Made by a program: the position numbers and the translations under genes
Notes under the pieces: model-generated
What the model was told of the DNA's origin: nothing
The model's database searches: none
What the model saw: only the letters and a program-made list of their open reading frames with translations
From: Aeromicrobium flavum
GTDB lineage: Bacteria; Actinomycetota; Actinomycetes; Propionibacteriales; Nocardioidaceae
Assembly (NCBI RefSeq): GCF_007992115.1
Contig: NZ_BJZQ01000002.1
Coordinates: forward strand, 62,001-126,000
DNA: 64,000 nt
Reading direction: 5' to 3'
Part shown: positions 50,404-59,718 of the stretch, in pieces
Numbering within the stretch: position 1 is the stretch's first letter
Layout: each line of letters starts with the position of its first letter

Positions 50404-51263
50404 GCGAGGCCCCGGATCGCCCGCGCCGGGGGCCGACGGCCCGCGATCGTCCAGGCCATGTCGACGACCTGGCGCGTCTCGGTGACCTGGTGCACGCGGT
50501 AGACGCGGGCGCCCGCCGTGGCGGCGACGGCCGTGGCGGCGAGGGTGCCCAGCAGCCGCTCCCCCACCGGCAGGTCGAGCGTCTCGCCGACGAAGTCCTT
50601 GTTCGACAGGGAGACGAGCACGGGCCAGCCGGTGGCCACCATCTCGCCGAGCCGCCGCGTGACCTCGAGCGAGTGGAACGTGTTCTTGCCGAAGTCGTGC
50701 GCCGGGTCGATCAGCAGGCTCTCCCGGGCCACGCCGAGCGACAGCGCGCGCTCGGCCTGGGCGACGGTGGACGTGATCGCGTCGGCCACGACGTCGTCGT
50801 ACTCGATCCGGTGCGGTCGCGTGCGCGGCGCGACGCCGCCGGTGTGTGTGCACACCATCGCGACGTCGAACTCGGCCGCGACCTCGGCCAGGCGCGGGTC
50901 GGCGCCGCCCCACGCGTCGTTGAGCAGGTCGGCCCCGGCCTCGCACACCGCGCGCGCGACCTCGGAGCGCCACGTGTCGACGCTGATGACCACCTCGGGG
51001 AACGCCTCGCGGACACGCTCGACGAAGCCGACGACCCGGCGCTTCTCCTCGTCGGCGTCGATCTCCTCTCCCGGTGCGGCCTTGATGCCGCCGATGTCGA
51101 CGATCTCGGCACCCTCACCGACGACCTGCGCCACCCGGTCGAACGCGGAGTCCTCCGCCCAGGTGGCACCACGGTCGAAGAACGAGTCGGGCGTGCGGTT
51201 GACGATCGCCATCATCAGGGTGCGGTCGTCGTCGAACGTGTGCCGGCCGAGTCGTAGCGTCAT
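50400..51263 (-). CDS. folP2: dihydropteroate synthase homologue FolP2
   Basis: A 287-residue TIM-barrel pterin-binding protein with MMAIVNRTPDSFFDRG near residue 17 and LLIDPAHDFGKNTFHSLEV. The loop that in true DHPS reads ESTRPG is DIGGIKAAPGEE here, the variant typical of FolP2, which in mycobacteria (Rv1207, M. leprae) shows no sulfonamide-sensitive DHPS activity. The gene order gpgS-folP2 mirrors Rv1208-Rv1207. It overlaps gpgS by 4 nt and the LigB-like gene by 4 nt, so the three are translationally coupled. Function other than folate is possible. Confidence 0.9.
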   Translation of the reverse strand: MTLRLGRHTFDDDRTLMMAIVNRTPDSFFDRGATWAEDSAFDRVAQVVGEGAEIVDIGGIKAAPGEEIDADEEKRRVVGFVERVREAFPEVVISVDTWRSEVARAVCEAGADLLNDAWGGADPRLAEVAAEFDVAMVCTHTGGVAPRTRPHRIEYDDVVADAITSTVAQAERALSLGVARESLLIDPAHDFGKNTFHSLEVTRRLGEMVATGWPVLVSLSNKDFVGETLDLPVGERLLGTLAATAVAATAGARVYRVHQVTETRQVVDMAWTIAGRRPPARAIRGLA

Positions 51264-52186
51264 CGCGCCACCTCGACGGCCGGCGGACGCTCGGTGACGT
51301 CGACGTCGTGGACGACCGGCGCGTACCCGTCGCGCAGGGCGCGGAACTGGCGCAACGGCACGTGGTCGTCGAGTGTCTGCCGCGCGCGGTTGAGCACGGC
51401 CGCCATCAGCTGCACGGACATCGGGCCGAGATCGTGCAGCGACTGGTGCGAGTGGGCCCGCACGCCCAGGTCGACCTGGGCGATGGCGTCGATGCCCAGC
51501 CGGTCGGCCACGTCGATCAGCGCCGCGAGGTCGACCCCGTAGCCGATTGGGACGCGCAGGGTCTCGTACACCTCGCGGCGCACCGCCCACTCGCCCGCGA
51601 GCGGCTGGACGACCTGGGTCAGCTCGGGCCGGGCGATCGCCAGCATCGGCCGCGCGACCAGCTCGGTGACGCGACCGCCGCCCTGCGGCTCGTAGGTGGC
51701 GCCGGAGCGGTAGGGGCGCTCGTAGAAGCCCTTGACCAGGGCGACGGCAGGGTCGGTGAGCAGCGGCCCGACCAAGCCCGTGACGAAGTGCGTGTCCCAC
51801 TGCGTGAGGTCGGCGTCGACGAACGCGACGATGTCGCCGGACGTGACGAACTGCGACTTCCACATGGCCTCGCCCTTGCCCACCCGCGTGCCGAGGTCGG
51901 GACGGATCTCGGTGAGCCGGTGGACCGTCGCGCCCGCCGCGGCGGCGATCGCCGCGGTGTCGTCGGTGGACTCCCCGTCGATCACGACGAGCTCGTCGAC
52001 CAGGGCCGATCCCTCGACGAACGCCGCATGGATCCGGCCCACGACGTCGCCGACGGTCGCGGCCTCGTTGCGGGCCGGGATGACGACGGTGAGCCGCTGG
52101 GCGGCGCTGCGCTTGGCCTCGAGCAGCTGGTCGAGGGACCACTGACGGCCGTCGTGGGTCCGTCGGTCGAACCAGGTGCGCGCCAC
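51260..52186 (-). CDS. gpgS: glucosyl-3-phosphoglycerate synthase
   Basis: A 308-residue GT-A (GT81) glycosyltransferase. VVIPARNEAATVGDVV is at 34-49, GKGEAMWKS at 103-111, and the metal-binding Asp-Ala-Asp at 124-126 in AFVDADLTQW. YGVDLAALIDVADRLG and HSHQSLHDLGPMS follow. It transfers glucose from a nucleotide sugar to 3-phosphoglycerate, first step of glucosylglycerate and methylglucose lipopolysaccharide synthesis. Start GTG at 52184-52186 has TACGGT 6 nt upstream (leaderless). Pairing with folP2 matches the mycobacterial locus. Confidence 0.93.
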   Translation of the reverse strand: MARTWFDRRTHDGRQWSLDQLLEAKRSAAQRLTVVIPARNEAATVGDVVGRIHAAFVEGSALVDELVVIDGESTDDTAAIAAAAGATVHRLTEIRPDLGTRVGKGEAMWKSQFVTSGDIVAFVDADLTQWDTHFVTGLVGPLLTDPAVALVKGFYERPYRSGATYEPQGGGRVTELVARPMLAIARPELTQVVQPLAGEWAVRREVYETLRVPIGYGVDLAALIDVADRLGIDAIAQVDLGVRAHSHQSLHDLGPMSVQLMAAVLNRARQTLDDHVPLRQFRALRDGYAPVVHDVDVTERPPAVEVAR

Positions 52187-52206
52187 GCGTTCACCGTACC
52201 CGTGAC

Positions 52207-52506
52207 TCAACGGGCCTCGTCGTCGACGACCTCGCCGCCGAGCACGCGCTCGACCAGGAAGCAGGCCTGCGAGGGGCTCGGCACCGGACCCTCGGGCGTG
52301 GGCTCGGGGTCGTCGTACCCCATCTCTCGGACGGCCTCGCGGTGCACGCGTGCGAACGAGGCGGCCCAGTCGATGTCCGTGGGCTCGACCGGCGGCCGTC
52401 GCGCCTCCTCCAGCAGGTCGAGCTCGTACGCGTCGGGCACGAGCTCGTAGAGGGAGACCAACGACCAGTCCTCGCCGGGCCGGCGATCGTCGTCCGCTGC
52501 GTCCAT
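52207..52506 (-). CDS. conserved actinobacterial hypothetical protein
   Basis: A 99-residue acidic soluble protein beginning MDAADDDRRPGEDWSLVSLY with YELVPDAYELDLLEEARRPP and WAASFARVHREAVREMGYDD. No known domain is recognised. TATCGT lies 6 nt before the ATG and there is no Shine-Dalgarno, giving a clear leaderless start. It ends 21 nt before the gpgS start on the same strand, hinting at a shared function or transcript. The protein-like composition and start context support it as real. Confidence 0.72.
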   Translation of the reverse strand: MDAADDDRRPGEDWSLVSLYELVPDAYELDLLEEARRPPVEPTDIDWAASFARVHREAVREMGYDDPEPTPEGPVPSPSQACFLVERVLGGEVVDDEAR

Positions 52507-52571
52507 GCCTCGACGATAGGGGCTGACTCCGACACGGACCACGGCTGGAGCGGGGCGTCCCGCGGAACGAA

Positions 52572-52602
52572 CGAGCCCCCGACCGGATCGGTCGGGGGCT
52601 CG
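52572..52602 (-). terminator. tRNA-Tyr terminator
   Basis: A perfect 13-bp stem (CGAGCCCCCGACC/GGTCGGGGGCTCG) with a 5-nt loop starts 8 nt after the tRNA and is followed on the minus strand by TTCGTT. Confidence 0.8.
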
Positions 52603-52609
52603 CGTCACG

Positions 52610-52691
52610 TGGCAGGTAGAGGATTCGAACCTCTGTAGGCAATGCCGGCTGATTTACAGTCAGCTCCCTTTGGCCGCTCGGGCAACCTGCC
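52610..52691 (-). tRNA. tRNA-Tyr (anticodon GTA)
   Basis: An 82-nt class II tRNA with acceptor GGCAGGT/ACCTGCC, anticodon loop CTGTAAA in stem GCTGA/TCAGC, a long variable arm and T-loop TTCGAAT. Anticodon GTA gives Tyr. CCA is not encoded. Confidence 0.95.
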
Positions 52692-52704
52692 GCGACAGTC
52701 CGAA

Positions 52705-52710
52705 AGATTA
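52705..52710 (-). promoter_or_regulatory. tRNA-Tyr -10 element
   Basis: TAATCT on the minus strand 14 nt before the tRNA. The best -35 (TTCGGG, 18 nt further) is weak. Confidence 0.45.
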
Positions 52711-52757
52711 CCCCAGCGCTCGGGCGGGCCCGAAATCAGGGCGGCTAAGGTGGGCTC

Positions 52758-53249
52758 ATGGCCGATTCCTCGTTCGACATCGTCAGCAAGATCGACCGCC
52801 AGGAGGCGGACAACGCGCTCAACCAGGCGGTCAAGGAGATCTCGACCCGCTACGACTTCAAGAACACGAACGCCTCGATCGAGTGGAAGGGCGAGTGGGG
52901 CGTCGAGATCACCGCCAACGCCGAGGAGCGCGCCCTGGCCATCCTGGACGTCTTCCAGACCAAGCTGGTCAAGCGCGGCATCAGCCTCAAGACCTTCGAG
53001 GCCGACGACCCCCGCCAGTCCGGCAAGGACGTCAAGATCAACGGCACGTTCGGCGAGGGCATCAGCACCGAGCAGGCCAAGAAGGTCAGCAAGCTCATCC
53101 GCGACGAGGGCCCCAAGGGCGCCAAGGTGCAGATCCAGGGCGACGAGCTGCGCGTCACCAGCAAGTCGCGCGACGACCTGCAGGAGATCATCGCTCTGGT
53201 GAAGGCCGCCGACCTCGACTTCGCGGTGCAGTTCACCAACTACCGCTGA
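52758..53249 (+). CDS. yajQ: YajQ family nucleotide-binding protein
   Basis: A 163-residue protein with the family start [35 protein letters not shown] near residues 31-45, and [20 protein letters not shown]. YajQ homologues have two RNP-like folds; some bind cyclic di-GMP (shown in Xanthomonas). TAAGGT lies 6 nt before the ATG, so it is leaderless. Its stop overlaps the 3' end of the convergent MFS gene by 10 bp. Confidence 0.95.
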   Translation: MADSSFDIVSKIDRQEADNALNQAVKEISTRYDFKNTNASIEWKGEWGVEITANAEERALAILDVFQTKLVKRGISLKTFEADDPRQSGKDVKINGTFGEGISTEQAKKVSKLIRDEGPKGAKVQIQGDELRVTSKSRDDLQEIIALVKAADLDFAVQFTNYR

Positions 53250-54445
53250 GCCGCCCGCGAGCCCGCGGGGCTCGCCACGAGTGCGCCCGCCACGAGCAGC
53301 GCCGCAGCCGCGAGCCAGAGCGCCGCGGAGGCGCTCGCCCGGTCCGCGACGACGCCGAGCGCCACTCCCCCGGCCGCCCCCGACCCCAGGAAGGCCATCG
53401 AGGTGACCGACAGCGCCGTCGCACGGTGGGCCTCGGTGACCCGGTCGTGCACGAGCGCGTTGTAGGCGGCGCCGAACGACATGTGCACGAGGTAGCAGAG
53501 CCAGAACCCGGCCACGAGCGCGACCGGGCCCCCGGCGATCGCCATGACCGCCAGGCCCAGCGCCTCGGTGGCAGCGAGGACCGGCGCGACCACGCCGGGG
53601 CTCACGTCACGCAGCACCCGTGACGCCACCGTCGCTCCGAGAGCAGCCAGGCCCCACGCGACCGAGGACACCACCCCGAGCACGCTGCCTGCGGCGGAGG
53701 CGTCCGCGGAGAACTCGGCCAGGCGGACCGGCATGAGCAGCTCGAGCCCGGCGACCGCCACCCCGCACAGGAGCATCGCTGCCGTGAGCAGCCGCAGGCG
53801 GCGACCGAACGCGACCCGGACGCCGGTCCCTAGCGCCCGACGCCAGGCCGAGGCCGTCGGGGGCTCCGTCCGGGGCACCTGCTCCATCAACAGACGGGCT
53901 GCCACCACCTGGACCACCACGACCCCGATGGCCAGGACGTAGGGCACCGCGAGCGAGACCCCGACCGACCACGGCGCGACGAACAGCAGCCCCGCCGAAG
54001 CCAGCGACCCGAGGGCGATGGCCGCGCTGATGACGCCGCCCGCCGCCGCGAGGGCGGACGGCACCTCGGTCGCGGCGCCTCGCGCGTGCTCAGCGTCGAC
54101 GAACCACGACTCGAGCGCCCCGCTGTCGAGCGCTCGGAAGACCCCCATGACCGCCCAGGCCAGCGCGAAGGCGAGCACCGACTGCGCCCCCAGGGTCAGC
54201 GCGTAGGCCGCGATCGCGGCGACGGCCGACGTGATGAAGACCGGACGCCGGCCCCACGAGTCGGCCAGGGCGCCGCTCGGGACCTCGAGGACGATCACCA
54301 CGATGCCCTGGGCGGCCATGGCGATGCCCACGTCGGCCACGGTCAGCCCGCGCTCGAGCGGCAGCAGCAGCGAGACCGGCATGAGCAGGCCAGTCGCGAA
54401 CCAGCGCAACGCCAGCAGCACCAGGAATCGACGACGCACCCCCAC
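53240..54445 (-). CDS. MFS transporter
   Basis: A 401-residue, 12-helix MFS protein with loop motif [13 protein letters not shown] near residues 58-70 and [12 protein letters not shown] near 105. The latter resembles a group of putative drug/metabolite exporters. The GTG start (54443-54445) has TACGCT 6 nt upstream, indicating a leaderless transcript. The 3' end overlaps yajQ tail to tail by 10 bp. Substrate unknown. Confidence 0.87.
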   Translation of the reverse strand: MGVRRRFLVLLALRWFATGLLMPVSLLLPLERGLTVADVGIAMAAQGIVVIVLEVPSGALADSWGRRPVFITSAVAAIAAYALTLGAQSVLAFALAWAVMGVFRALDSGALESWFVDAEHARGAATEVPSALAAAGGVISAAIALGSLASAGLLFVAPWSVGVSLAVPYVLAIGVVVVQVVAARLLMEQVPRTEPPTASAWRRALGTGVRVAFGRRLRLLTAAMLLCGVAVAGLELLMPVRLAEFSADASAAGSVLGVVSSVAWGLAALGATVASRVLRDVSPGVVAPVLAATEALGLAVMAIAGGPVALVAGFWLCYLVHMSFGAAYNALVHDRVTEAHRATALSVTSMAFLGSGAAGGVALGVVADRASASAALWLAAAALLVAGALVASPAGSRAAQR

Positions 54446-54506
54446 GGGACGAGCGTAGGGCCGCCCCCGGGGAAGAACGAGGCCGTTGGGGGTGTTGAGT
54501 TAGCAC

Positions 54507-55439
54507 GTGGCGAGCGTGAGCACCGATTCCAAGGCAGGACTCCTCTACGGCATCGGGGCGTACCTGTGCTGGGGATTCTTCCCCTTGTACTGGCCGCTGC
54601 TCGAGCCGGCGTCGGCGTACGAGGTGCTGGCGCACCGCATCGTGTGGACGCTCGTCTTCTGCGTCGGCCTGCTGACGATCACCCACAAGTGGAGCGCCTT
54701 CCGGTCGATCATCGGCCAGCGCAGGCTCATGGTGCCGTTGGCGCTCGCGTCGGTGGTGATCACCCTGAACTGGGGCGGGTTCATCTGGGGCGTCACCAAC
54801 GGGCACGTCATCGAGACCAGCCTGGGCTACTTCATCAACCCGCTGATGACCGTCCTGCTGGGCGTGTTCCTGCTGGGCGAGAACCTGCGGCGGCTCCAGT
54901 GGCTCGCCGTGGCGCTGGGCACCCTCGCGGTGGTCGTGCTGACGGTCGACTACGGCCGGCCGCCGTGGATCGCACTGCTGCTGGCGACCAGCTTCGCGAC
55001 CTACGGCTTCCTCAAGAAGCGCGCCAACCTCGGCACCGTCGAGGCGCTCTCGGTCGAGACGACGATCCTGACGCCGTTCGCGCTCGCGTACCTGGTGTTC
55101 CTGCAGGTCGGCGGCACGCTGACGTTCGGTCACGAGGGTGCGCTCAACACCACCCTGCTGATCTGCACCGGCGTCGTCACGGCGATCCCGCTGCTCATGT
55201 TCGGCGCCGCCGCGACCCGACTGTCGCTCACGACGATCGGGATCCTGCAGTACCTCGGCCCGATCCTGCAGTTCGTCTTCGGCCTGACGATCTTCGACGA
55301 GGAGATGGGCACGGCCCGCTGGATCGGCTTCGTCATGGTGTGGGCCGCGCTGGTGATCTTCACATCCGACGCCCTGCACACCCGGCGGCGGGCCAAGCGC
55401 ACCGCGGACGCGTGCGCCGCGGAGTCCACCGCCATCTGA
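54507..55439 (+). CDS. rarD: EamA family transporter RarD
   Basis: A 310-residue DMT-superfamily permease with ten helices. The RarD-specific N-terminal region is GLLYGIGAYLCWGFFPLYW, followed by HRIVWTL and ETSLGYFINPL. RarD was first named for chloramphenicol sensitivity in Pseudomonas; the physiological cargo is unknown. The GTG at 54507 is used; a GTG at 54516 is also possible. The spacer to the divergent MFS gene is 61 bp. It converges on the prenyl synthase through an inverted repeat. Confidence 0.92.
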   Translation: MASVSTDSKAGLLYGIGAYLCWGFFPLYWPLLEPASAYEVLAHRIVWTLVFCVGLLTITHKWSAFRSIIGQRRLMVPLALASVVITLNWGGFIWGVTNGHVIETSLGYFINPLMTVLLGVFLLGENLRRLQWLAVALGTLAVVVLTVDYGRPPWIALLLATSFATYGFLKKRANLGTVEALSVETTILTPFALAYLVFLQVGGTLTFGHEGALNTTLLICTGVVTAIPLLMFGAAATRLSLTTIGILQYLGPILQFVFGLTIFDEEMGTARWIGFVMVWAALVIFTSDALHTRRRAKRTADACAAESTAI

Positions 55440-55441
55440 CG

Positions 55442-55504
55442 CGCTGAGTTTCACGTTCGACCCGCAACACGCCGTGCGGACGGGGCCGAACGTGCAACTC
55501 AGCG
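55442..55504. repeat. long intergenic inverted repeat (family member 2)
   Basis: Two 18-nt arms (55442-55459 and 55487-55504) match at 17 of 18 positions: CGCTGAGTTTCACGTTCG against the complement of CGAACGTGCAACTCAGCG. An inner CCGCA/TGCGG stem encloses ACACGCCG. It lies between convergent rarD and the prenyl synthase and shares ends and core with 48200-48263. Confidence 0.75.
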
Positions 55505-55514
55505 GGTCAGTTGG

Positions 55515-56501
55515 TCAGCCGAGGCGGTCGGTGGCGCGGGTGCAGATGTCGTCGAGGGCGTCGCGGGCGGGGCCGGCGGGCAGCTTGTCGAGCAGGGCGC
55601 GGGCCGCGTCGGCCTCGGCCCGGACGTAGGCGCGGGCCTCGTCCATCGCGGGGTGCTTGCGCAACGCACGGATGACCCACTGCACGTCGTCCTCGTCGAG
55701 GATCGGGCCCGAGAGCAGCTCGCGCAGGCGCTCGTCGCCGTCGACCGGTGAGGCCTGGACCAACAGCGTCGGCAGGGTGGGCACGCCCTCACGCAGGTCG
55801 GTGCCGGGCACCTTGCCCGAGTCGTCGGCGTCGCTGGCGACGTCGATGATGTCGTCGGCCAGCTGGAACGCGACGCCGATGCGCTCGCCGAACTCGAGCA
55901 GCGTGGCCTCGATGTCGGCGCCGGCGCCCGACATCATCGCCCCGAAGCGAGCGGCGGTGGCGATCAGCGAGCCGGTCTTGTCGGCCACGACCGAGAGGTA
56001 GTGCTGGAGCCGGTCGTCGTCCGGGCCCGGGCCGAGCGTCTCGCGGAGCTGGCCGTGGACCAGGCGGGCGAAGGTCTCGGCCTGGATGCGCACGGCCTCC
56101 GGCCCGAGGTCGGCCACGAGCGACGAGGCGCGGGCGAACAGGAAGTCGCCCACGAGGATCGCGATCGAGTTGTCCCACCGCGCGTTCGCGCTCGGCGCAC
56201 CGCGGCGCATGGACGCCTCGTCCATCACGTCGTCGTGGTAGAGCGTCGCCAAGTGGGTCAGCTCGACGACCACGGCGGCCGGCACGATGTCGGGCGCGGT
56301 CGGGTCGCCGAACTCGGCACACAGCACCGACAGCAGCGGACGGAAGCGCTTGCCGCCGGCCTGCAGCAGGTGCGAGGAGGCCTCGGCCACCAGCGGCTCG
56401 GGGCTGTGGACGGAGCGGGCCAGCAGGTCCTCGACCCGGGTGACCCCGTCCGACACCCGCTGATCCAACGCGGCATCCGCGAACGACCCGGCGCTGGCCA
56501 C
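55515..56501 (-). CDS. all-trans polyprenyl diphosphate synthase
   Basis: A 328-residue isoprenyl synthase. The first Asp-rich motif is in LYHDDVMDEASMRRG near residue 87, GDFLFARA follows, and the second is in QLADDIIDVASD near residue 213. It makes long-chain prenyl diphosphate, most likely for menaquinone, which fits its position right after nuoN. The GTG at 56499-56501 is preferred because GGAAGG lies 9 nt upstream; ATGs at 56510 and 56534 would put that site inside the gene. Chain length cannot be read reliably. Confidence 0.92.
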   Translation of the reverse strand: MASAGSFADAALDQRVSDGVTRVEDLLARSVHSPEPLVAEASSHLLQAGGKRFRPLLSVLCAEFGDPTAPDIVPAAVVVELTHLATLYHDDVMDEASMRRGAPSANARWDNSIAILVGDFLFARASSLVADLGPEAVRIQAETFARLVHGQLRETLGPGPDDDRLQHYLSVVADKTGSLIATAARFGAMMSGAGADIEATLLEFGERIGVAFQLADDIIDVASDADDSGKVPGTDLREGVPTLPTLLVQASPVDGDERLRELLSGPILDEDDVQWVIRALRKHPAMDEARAYVRAEADAARALLDKLPAGPARDALDDICTRATDRLG

Positions 56502-56539
56502 GATCCACATCCTTCCGACGACCATCGACGACATGCCCG

Positions 56540-58183
56540 CTAGCGCACGAAGGCGCCGGCGTTCTGGGCCAGATCCAGGATCGGGCCCGGCACGACGCCG
56601 AGCACGACCGTCGCGATCACGGCCAAGGCAATGACCACGGTAGTCGGCACGCCCGCGACAGCCACGGTCGGGCCGTCACCCACCGGCTCGGTGAAGAACA
56701 TCAGCACGATGAACCGGACGTAGAAGTACGCGGCGATCGCGCTGCACAGCACGCCGAGCACGACGAGGACCCAGGCCCCGCCGCCCCAGGCGGCGCTGAA
56801 GACGGCCCACTTGCCGATGAACCCCGCGGTGAGCGGGATGCCGGCGAAGGACAGCATGAAGATCGCGAACGAACCCGCCAGGAACGGCGACTCCTTGCCG
56901 AGCCCGGCCCACTTCGACAGGTGCGTGGTCTCGCCCGCGGAGTCGCGGATGACCGTGACGATCGCGAAGGCGCCGATCGTGCTGATGCCGTAGACGAGCA
57001 GGTAGAACAGCACCGACGACACCGACGTGATGGCCAGGCCCTCCTGGTCGCCCAGGTACGCGCCCGACAGGCCGACGGTGATGAAGCCGGCGTGCGCGAT
57101 GGACGAGTACGCCAGCATGCGCTTCACGTCGGTCTGGCTGACCGCCACGATCGAGCCGACCAGCATGGTGATCACGGCGACGACCCACAGCACCGGGCGC
57201 CAGTCCCAGGACGCGCCGCCGAACGCGACGAACAGCACGCGCATCATGGCGATGAACGCGGCCGCCTTGGTGGCGGCGGCCATGAAGGCGGTGACCGGCG
57301 TGGGAGCGCCCTGGTAGACGTCGGGGGTCCAGCTGTGGAACGGCACCGCGCCGACCTTGAACAGCAGGCCCACCAGCAGCAGGCCGATCGCCGCGAGCAG
57401 CATCGGCGTCTCGTCGCCGCGGGCCGACACGGCCGTGTCGATCTCGGTGAGGTTGAGGCTGCCCGAGTAGCCGTACGCGAGCGCCGCCCCGTAGAGGAAG
57501 AACGCCGACGAGAAGGCGCCGAGCAGGAAGTACTTCATCGCGGCCTCCTGGCTGAGCAGGCGCCGGCGGCGCGCCACCCCGCACAGGACGTACAGCGGCA
57601 GCGACAGGACCTCGAGGGCCACGAACATCGTGATGAGGTCGTTCGAGACCGCGAAGAGCATCATGCCCGCGAGGGCGAACGCGGCCAGCGGGAAGACCTC
57701 GGTGTGCTCGAGTCGCTCGCGGGTGGCCTCGGCCTCGCCCGGCGAGCCGGGGGCGTCGGCGGCACGACCGATGAAGTCGCTCAGCCCTCGCTCGTGGCTG
57801 CGCTCGGCGAACAGCAGGAACGACAGCGCGGCGAAGACGAGCAGCATGCCCCACGTGAGGACACCGGGTCCGTCGACCGAGACGGCACCCTCGGCGCCGG
57901 TGCCGCCGAGCGCCGGCCAGCGGCCCTCGGCGACCTCGTCGAGGCCCAGGTAGACCCAGACGGTGAGGCCGAGGGCGACCAGCGAGCCGGCGACGGCCAC
58001 GACCGACTGGGTGAGGAAGCGGGCCCGGCGGGGCACCGCGATCTCGACGACGAGGCCGACCATCGCCACGGCGAACACCGCGATGAGCGGCGACAGCTGG
58101 CGGTAGTCCAGGTCGGCCGCCGCGATGTCGGGGCCGGCCGCGGCGAGGGCGCCGGGCAGGGCGGACGAGAGTGCGCCGATCAT
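56540..58183 (-). CDS. nuoN: NADH-quinone oxidoreductase subunit N
   Basis: A 547-residue antiporter-like complex I subunit of about 14 helices. Conserved segments include FKVGAVPFHSWTPDVYQGAP and MLAYSSIAHAGF with the helix-7/8 lysines. It overlaps nuoM by 4 nt (ATGA) and is last in the nuo operon, 38 nt before the prenyl synthase start. A periplasmic or loop insertion after helix 4 with acidic residues (DAPGSPGEAEATRERLEHTE) lengthens it relative to E. coli. Confidence 0.96.
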   Translation of the reverse strand: MIGALSSALPGALAAAGPDIAAADLDYRQLSPLIAVFAVAMVGLVVEIAVPRRARFLTQSVVAVAGSLVALGLTVWVYLGLDEVAEGRWPALGGTGAEGAVSVDGPGVLTWGMLLVFAALSFLLFAERSHERGLSDFIGRAADAPGSPGEAEATRERLEHTEVFPLAAFALAGMMLFAVSNDLITMFVALEVLSLPLYVLCGVARRRRLLSQEAAMKYFLLGAFSSAFFLYGAALAYGYSGSLNLTEIDTAVSARGDETPMLLAAIGLLLVGLLFKVGAVPFHSWTPDVYQGAPTPVTAFMAAATKAAAFIAMMRVLFVAFGGASWDWRPVLWVVAVITMLVGSIVAVSQTDVKRMLAYSSIAHAGFITVGLSGAYLGDQEGLAITSVSSVLFYLLVYGISTIGAFAIVTVIRDSAGETTHLSKWAGLGKESPFLAGSFAIFMLSFAGIPLTAGFIGKWAVFSAAWGGGAWVLVVLGVLCSAIAAYFYVRFIVLMFFTEPVGDGPTVAVAGVPTTVVIALAVIATVVLGVVPGPILDLAQNAGAFVR

Positions 58184-59718
58184 TCGTGGGCTCCTTCCGT
58201 CTGCTGGGTGAGGTCGAGGGGCGCCCGCGGCGGCGGGTCGCCGACCCCCACGGTGTTCACGACCGGCTCGACGGCCGGGTCGATGACCTCCAGCAGCGGC
58301 TGCGGGACGAAGCCCAGGCCGATGATGAGCACGAGGGCCGGGGCCATCGCCCCCACCTCGCGCCGCGACAGGTCGCGGAAGCCGGCGGTCGCCTCGTTCA
58401 GCGGGCCCGTCATGGTGCGCTGGTACATCAGCAGGATGTAGACCGCGGCCAGGACGATGCCCAGGGTGGCCACCGTGGCGATCGGGATCGACCGGGTGAA
58501 CGTGCCGGCGAGCACGAGGAACTCCGAGACGAACGGCGCCAGGCCGGGCAGCGAGAGGCTCGACAGGCCGCCCACGAGCAGGACGCCCGACAGCACCGGC
58601 GCGACCTTCTGGACGCCACCGAAGTCACTGATCCGGGCCGAGCCGCGGCGCTGGATCATCATGCCCGCGACGAGGAACAGCACCGCCGTGGAGAGGCCGT
58701 GGTTGAACATGTAGAGCACCGAGCCGGTCATCGAGACCGAGGTGAAGGCGAAGATGCCCAGGATGATGAAGCCGAAGTGCGAGACCGAGGTCAGCGCGAT
58801 GAGACGGCGCAGGTCGTCCTGGCCGATCGCGAGCAGCGCGCCGTAGAGGATGCTGATCGTCGCCAGCACGAGCACGACGGGGCTGGCCCATTCCGAGGCG
58901 CCTGGGAACAGCTCCAGGCACCAGCGGATCATGCCGAACGTGCCGATCTTGTCGACGACGCTGACCATGAGCACCGAAGTGCCGGGCGTCGCCGAGGCGG
59001 CCGCGTCGGGCAGCCACGTGTGCAGCGGCCACAGCGGCGCCTTGATCGCGAACGCGATGAAGAAGCCCAGGAACAGCAGCCGCTCCGTGGTCTGGGACAT
59101 CTCCAGGTCCATCAGGTCGGCGTGCAGGAAGCTCGGGCCGCCCTGCTGCGTCGACAGCACGTACAGGCCCACCACGGAGGCGAGCATGATCAGGCCGCCG
59201 AGCAGGTTGTAGATGAGGAACTTGACCGCGGCGTAGCTGCGCTGCCCGGTGCCGTGGGCGCCGATCAGGAAGTACAGCGGGATCAGGGTGGCCTCGAACA
59301 GGACGTAGAACATGAAGACGTCGGTGGCGGCGAACACGCCGATCGCGAGCGCCTCCAGCACGAGCATCCAGGCGAAGTACGTGTTGGTGCGCGCGGGATC
59401 GGCCTCCTTGTCGCGCCAGGACGCGACCAGGACGATCGGCGTCAGCACCGTCGTCAGGAAGATCATCGTCAGGCCGATGCCGTTCACCCCGAGCGCCCAG
59501 TGCACGCCGAGCGCACCGATCCACTCGTGGTCCTCGGTCAGCTGGTAGCCGCCGCTCTCGATGTCGAACTCGCGCAGCAGCGCCAGCGACATCAGCAGCG
59601 TCAGGATGGAGACGCCGAAGGCGACGTGGCGCGCGGTGGCGCCGTCGGCCGTCCGGGGCAGCAGGGCGACCACGAGGGCGCCGAGCAGGGGGACGGCGAT
59701 CAGCAGGGACAGCATCAT
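58180..59718 (-). CDS. nuoM: NADH-quinone oxidoreductase subunit M
   Basis: A 512-residue antiporter-like subunit with about 14 helices. It contains [17 protein letters not shown], the helix-7 lysine in [20 protein letters not shown], and [20 protein letters not shown]. It helps pump protons in complex I. The ATG at 59718 overlaps the nuoL stop by 4 nt. Confidence 0.97.
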   Translation of the reverse strand: MMLSLLIAVPLLGALVVALLPRTADGATARHVAFGVSILTLLMSLALLREFDIESGGYQLTEDHEWIGALGVHWALGVNGIGLTMIFLTTVLTPIVLVASWRDKEADPARTNTYFAWMLVLEALAIGVFAATDVFMFYVLFEATLIPLYFLIGAHGTGQRSYAAVKFLIYNLLGGLIMLASVVGLYVLSTQQGGPSFLHADLMDLEMSQTTERLLFLGFFIAFAIKAPLWPLHTWLPDAAASATPGTSVLMVSVVDKIGTFGMIRWCLELFPGASEWASPVVLVLATISILYGALLAIGQDDLRRLIALTSVSHFGFIILGIFAFTSVSMTGSVLYMFNHGLSTAVLFLVAGMMIQRRGSARISDFGGVQKVAPVLSGVLLVGGLSSLSLPGLAPFVSEFLVLAGTFTRSIPIATVATLGIVLAAVYILLMYQRTMTGPLNEATAGFRDLSRREVGAMAPALVLIIGLGFVPQPLLEVIDPAVEPVVNTVGVGDPPPRAPLDLTQQTEGAHE

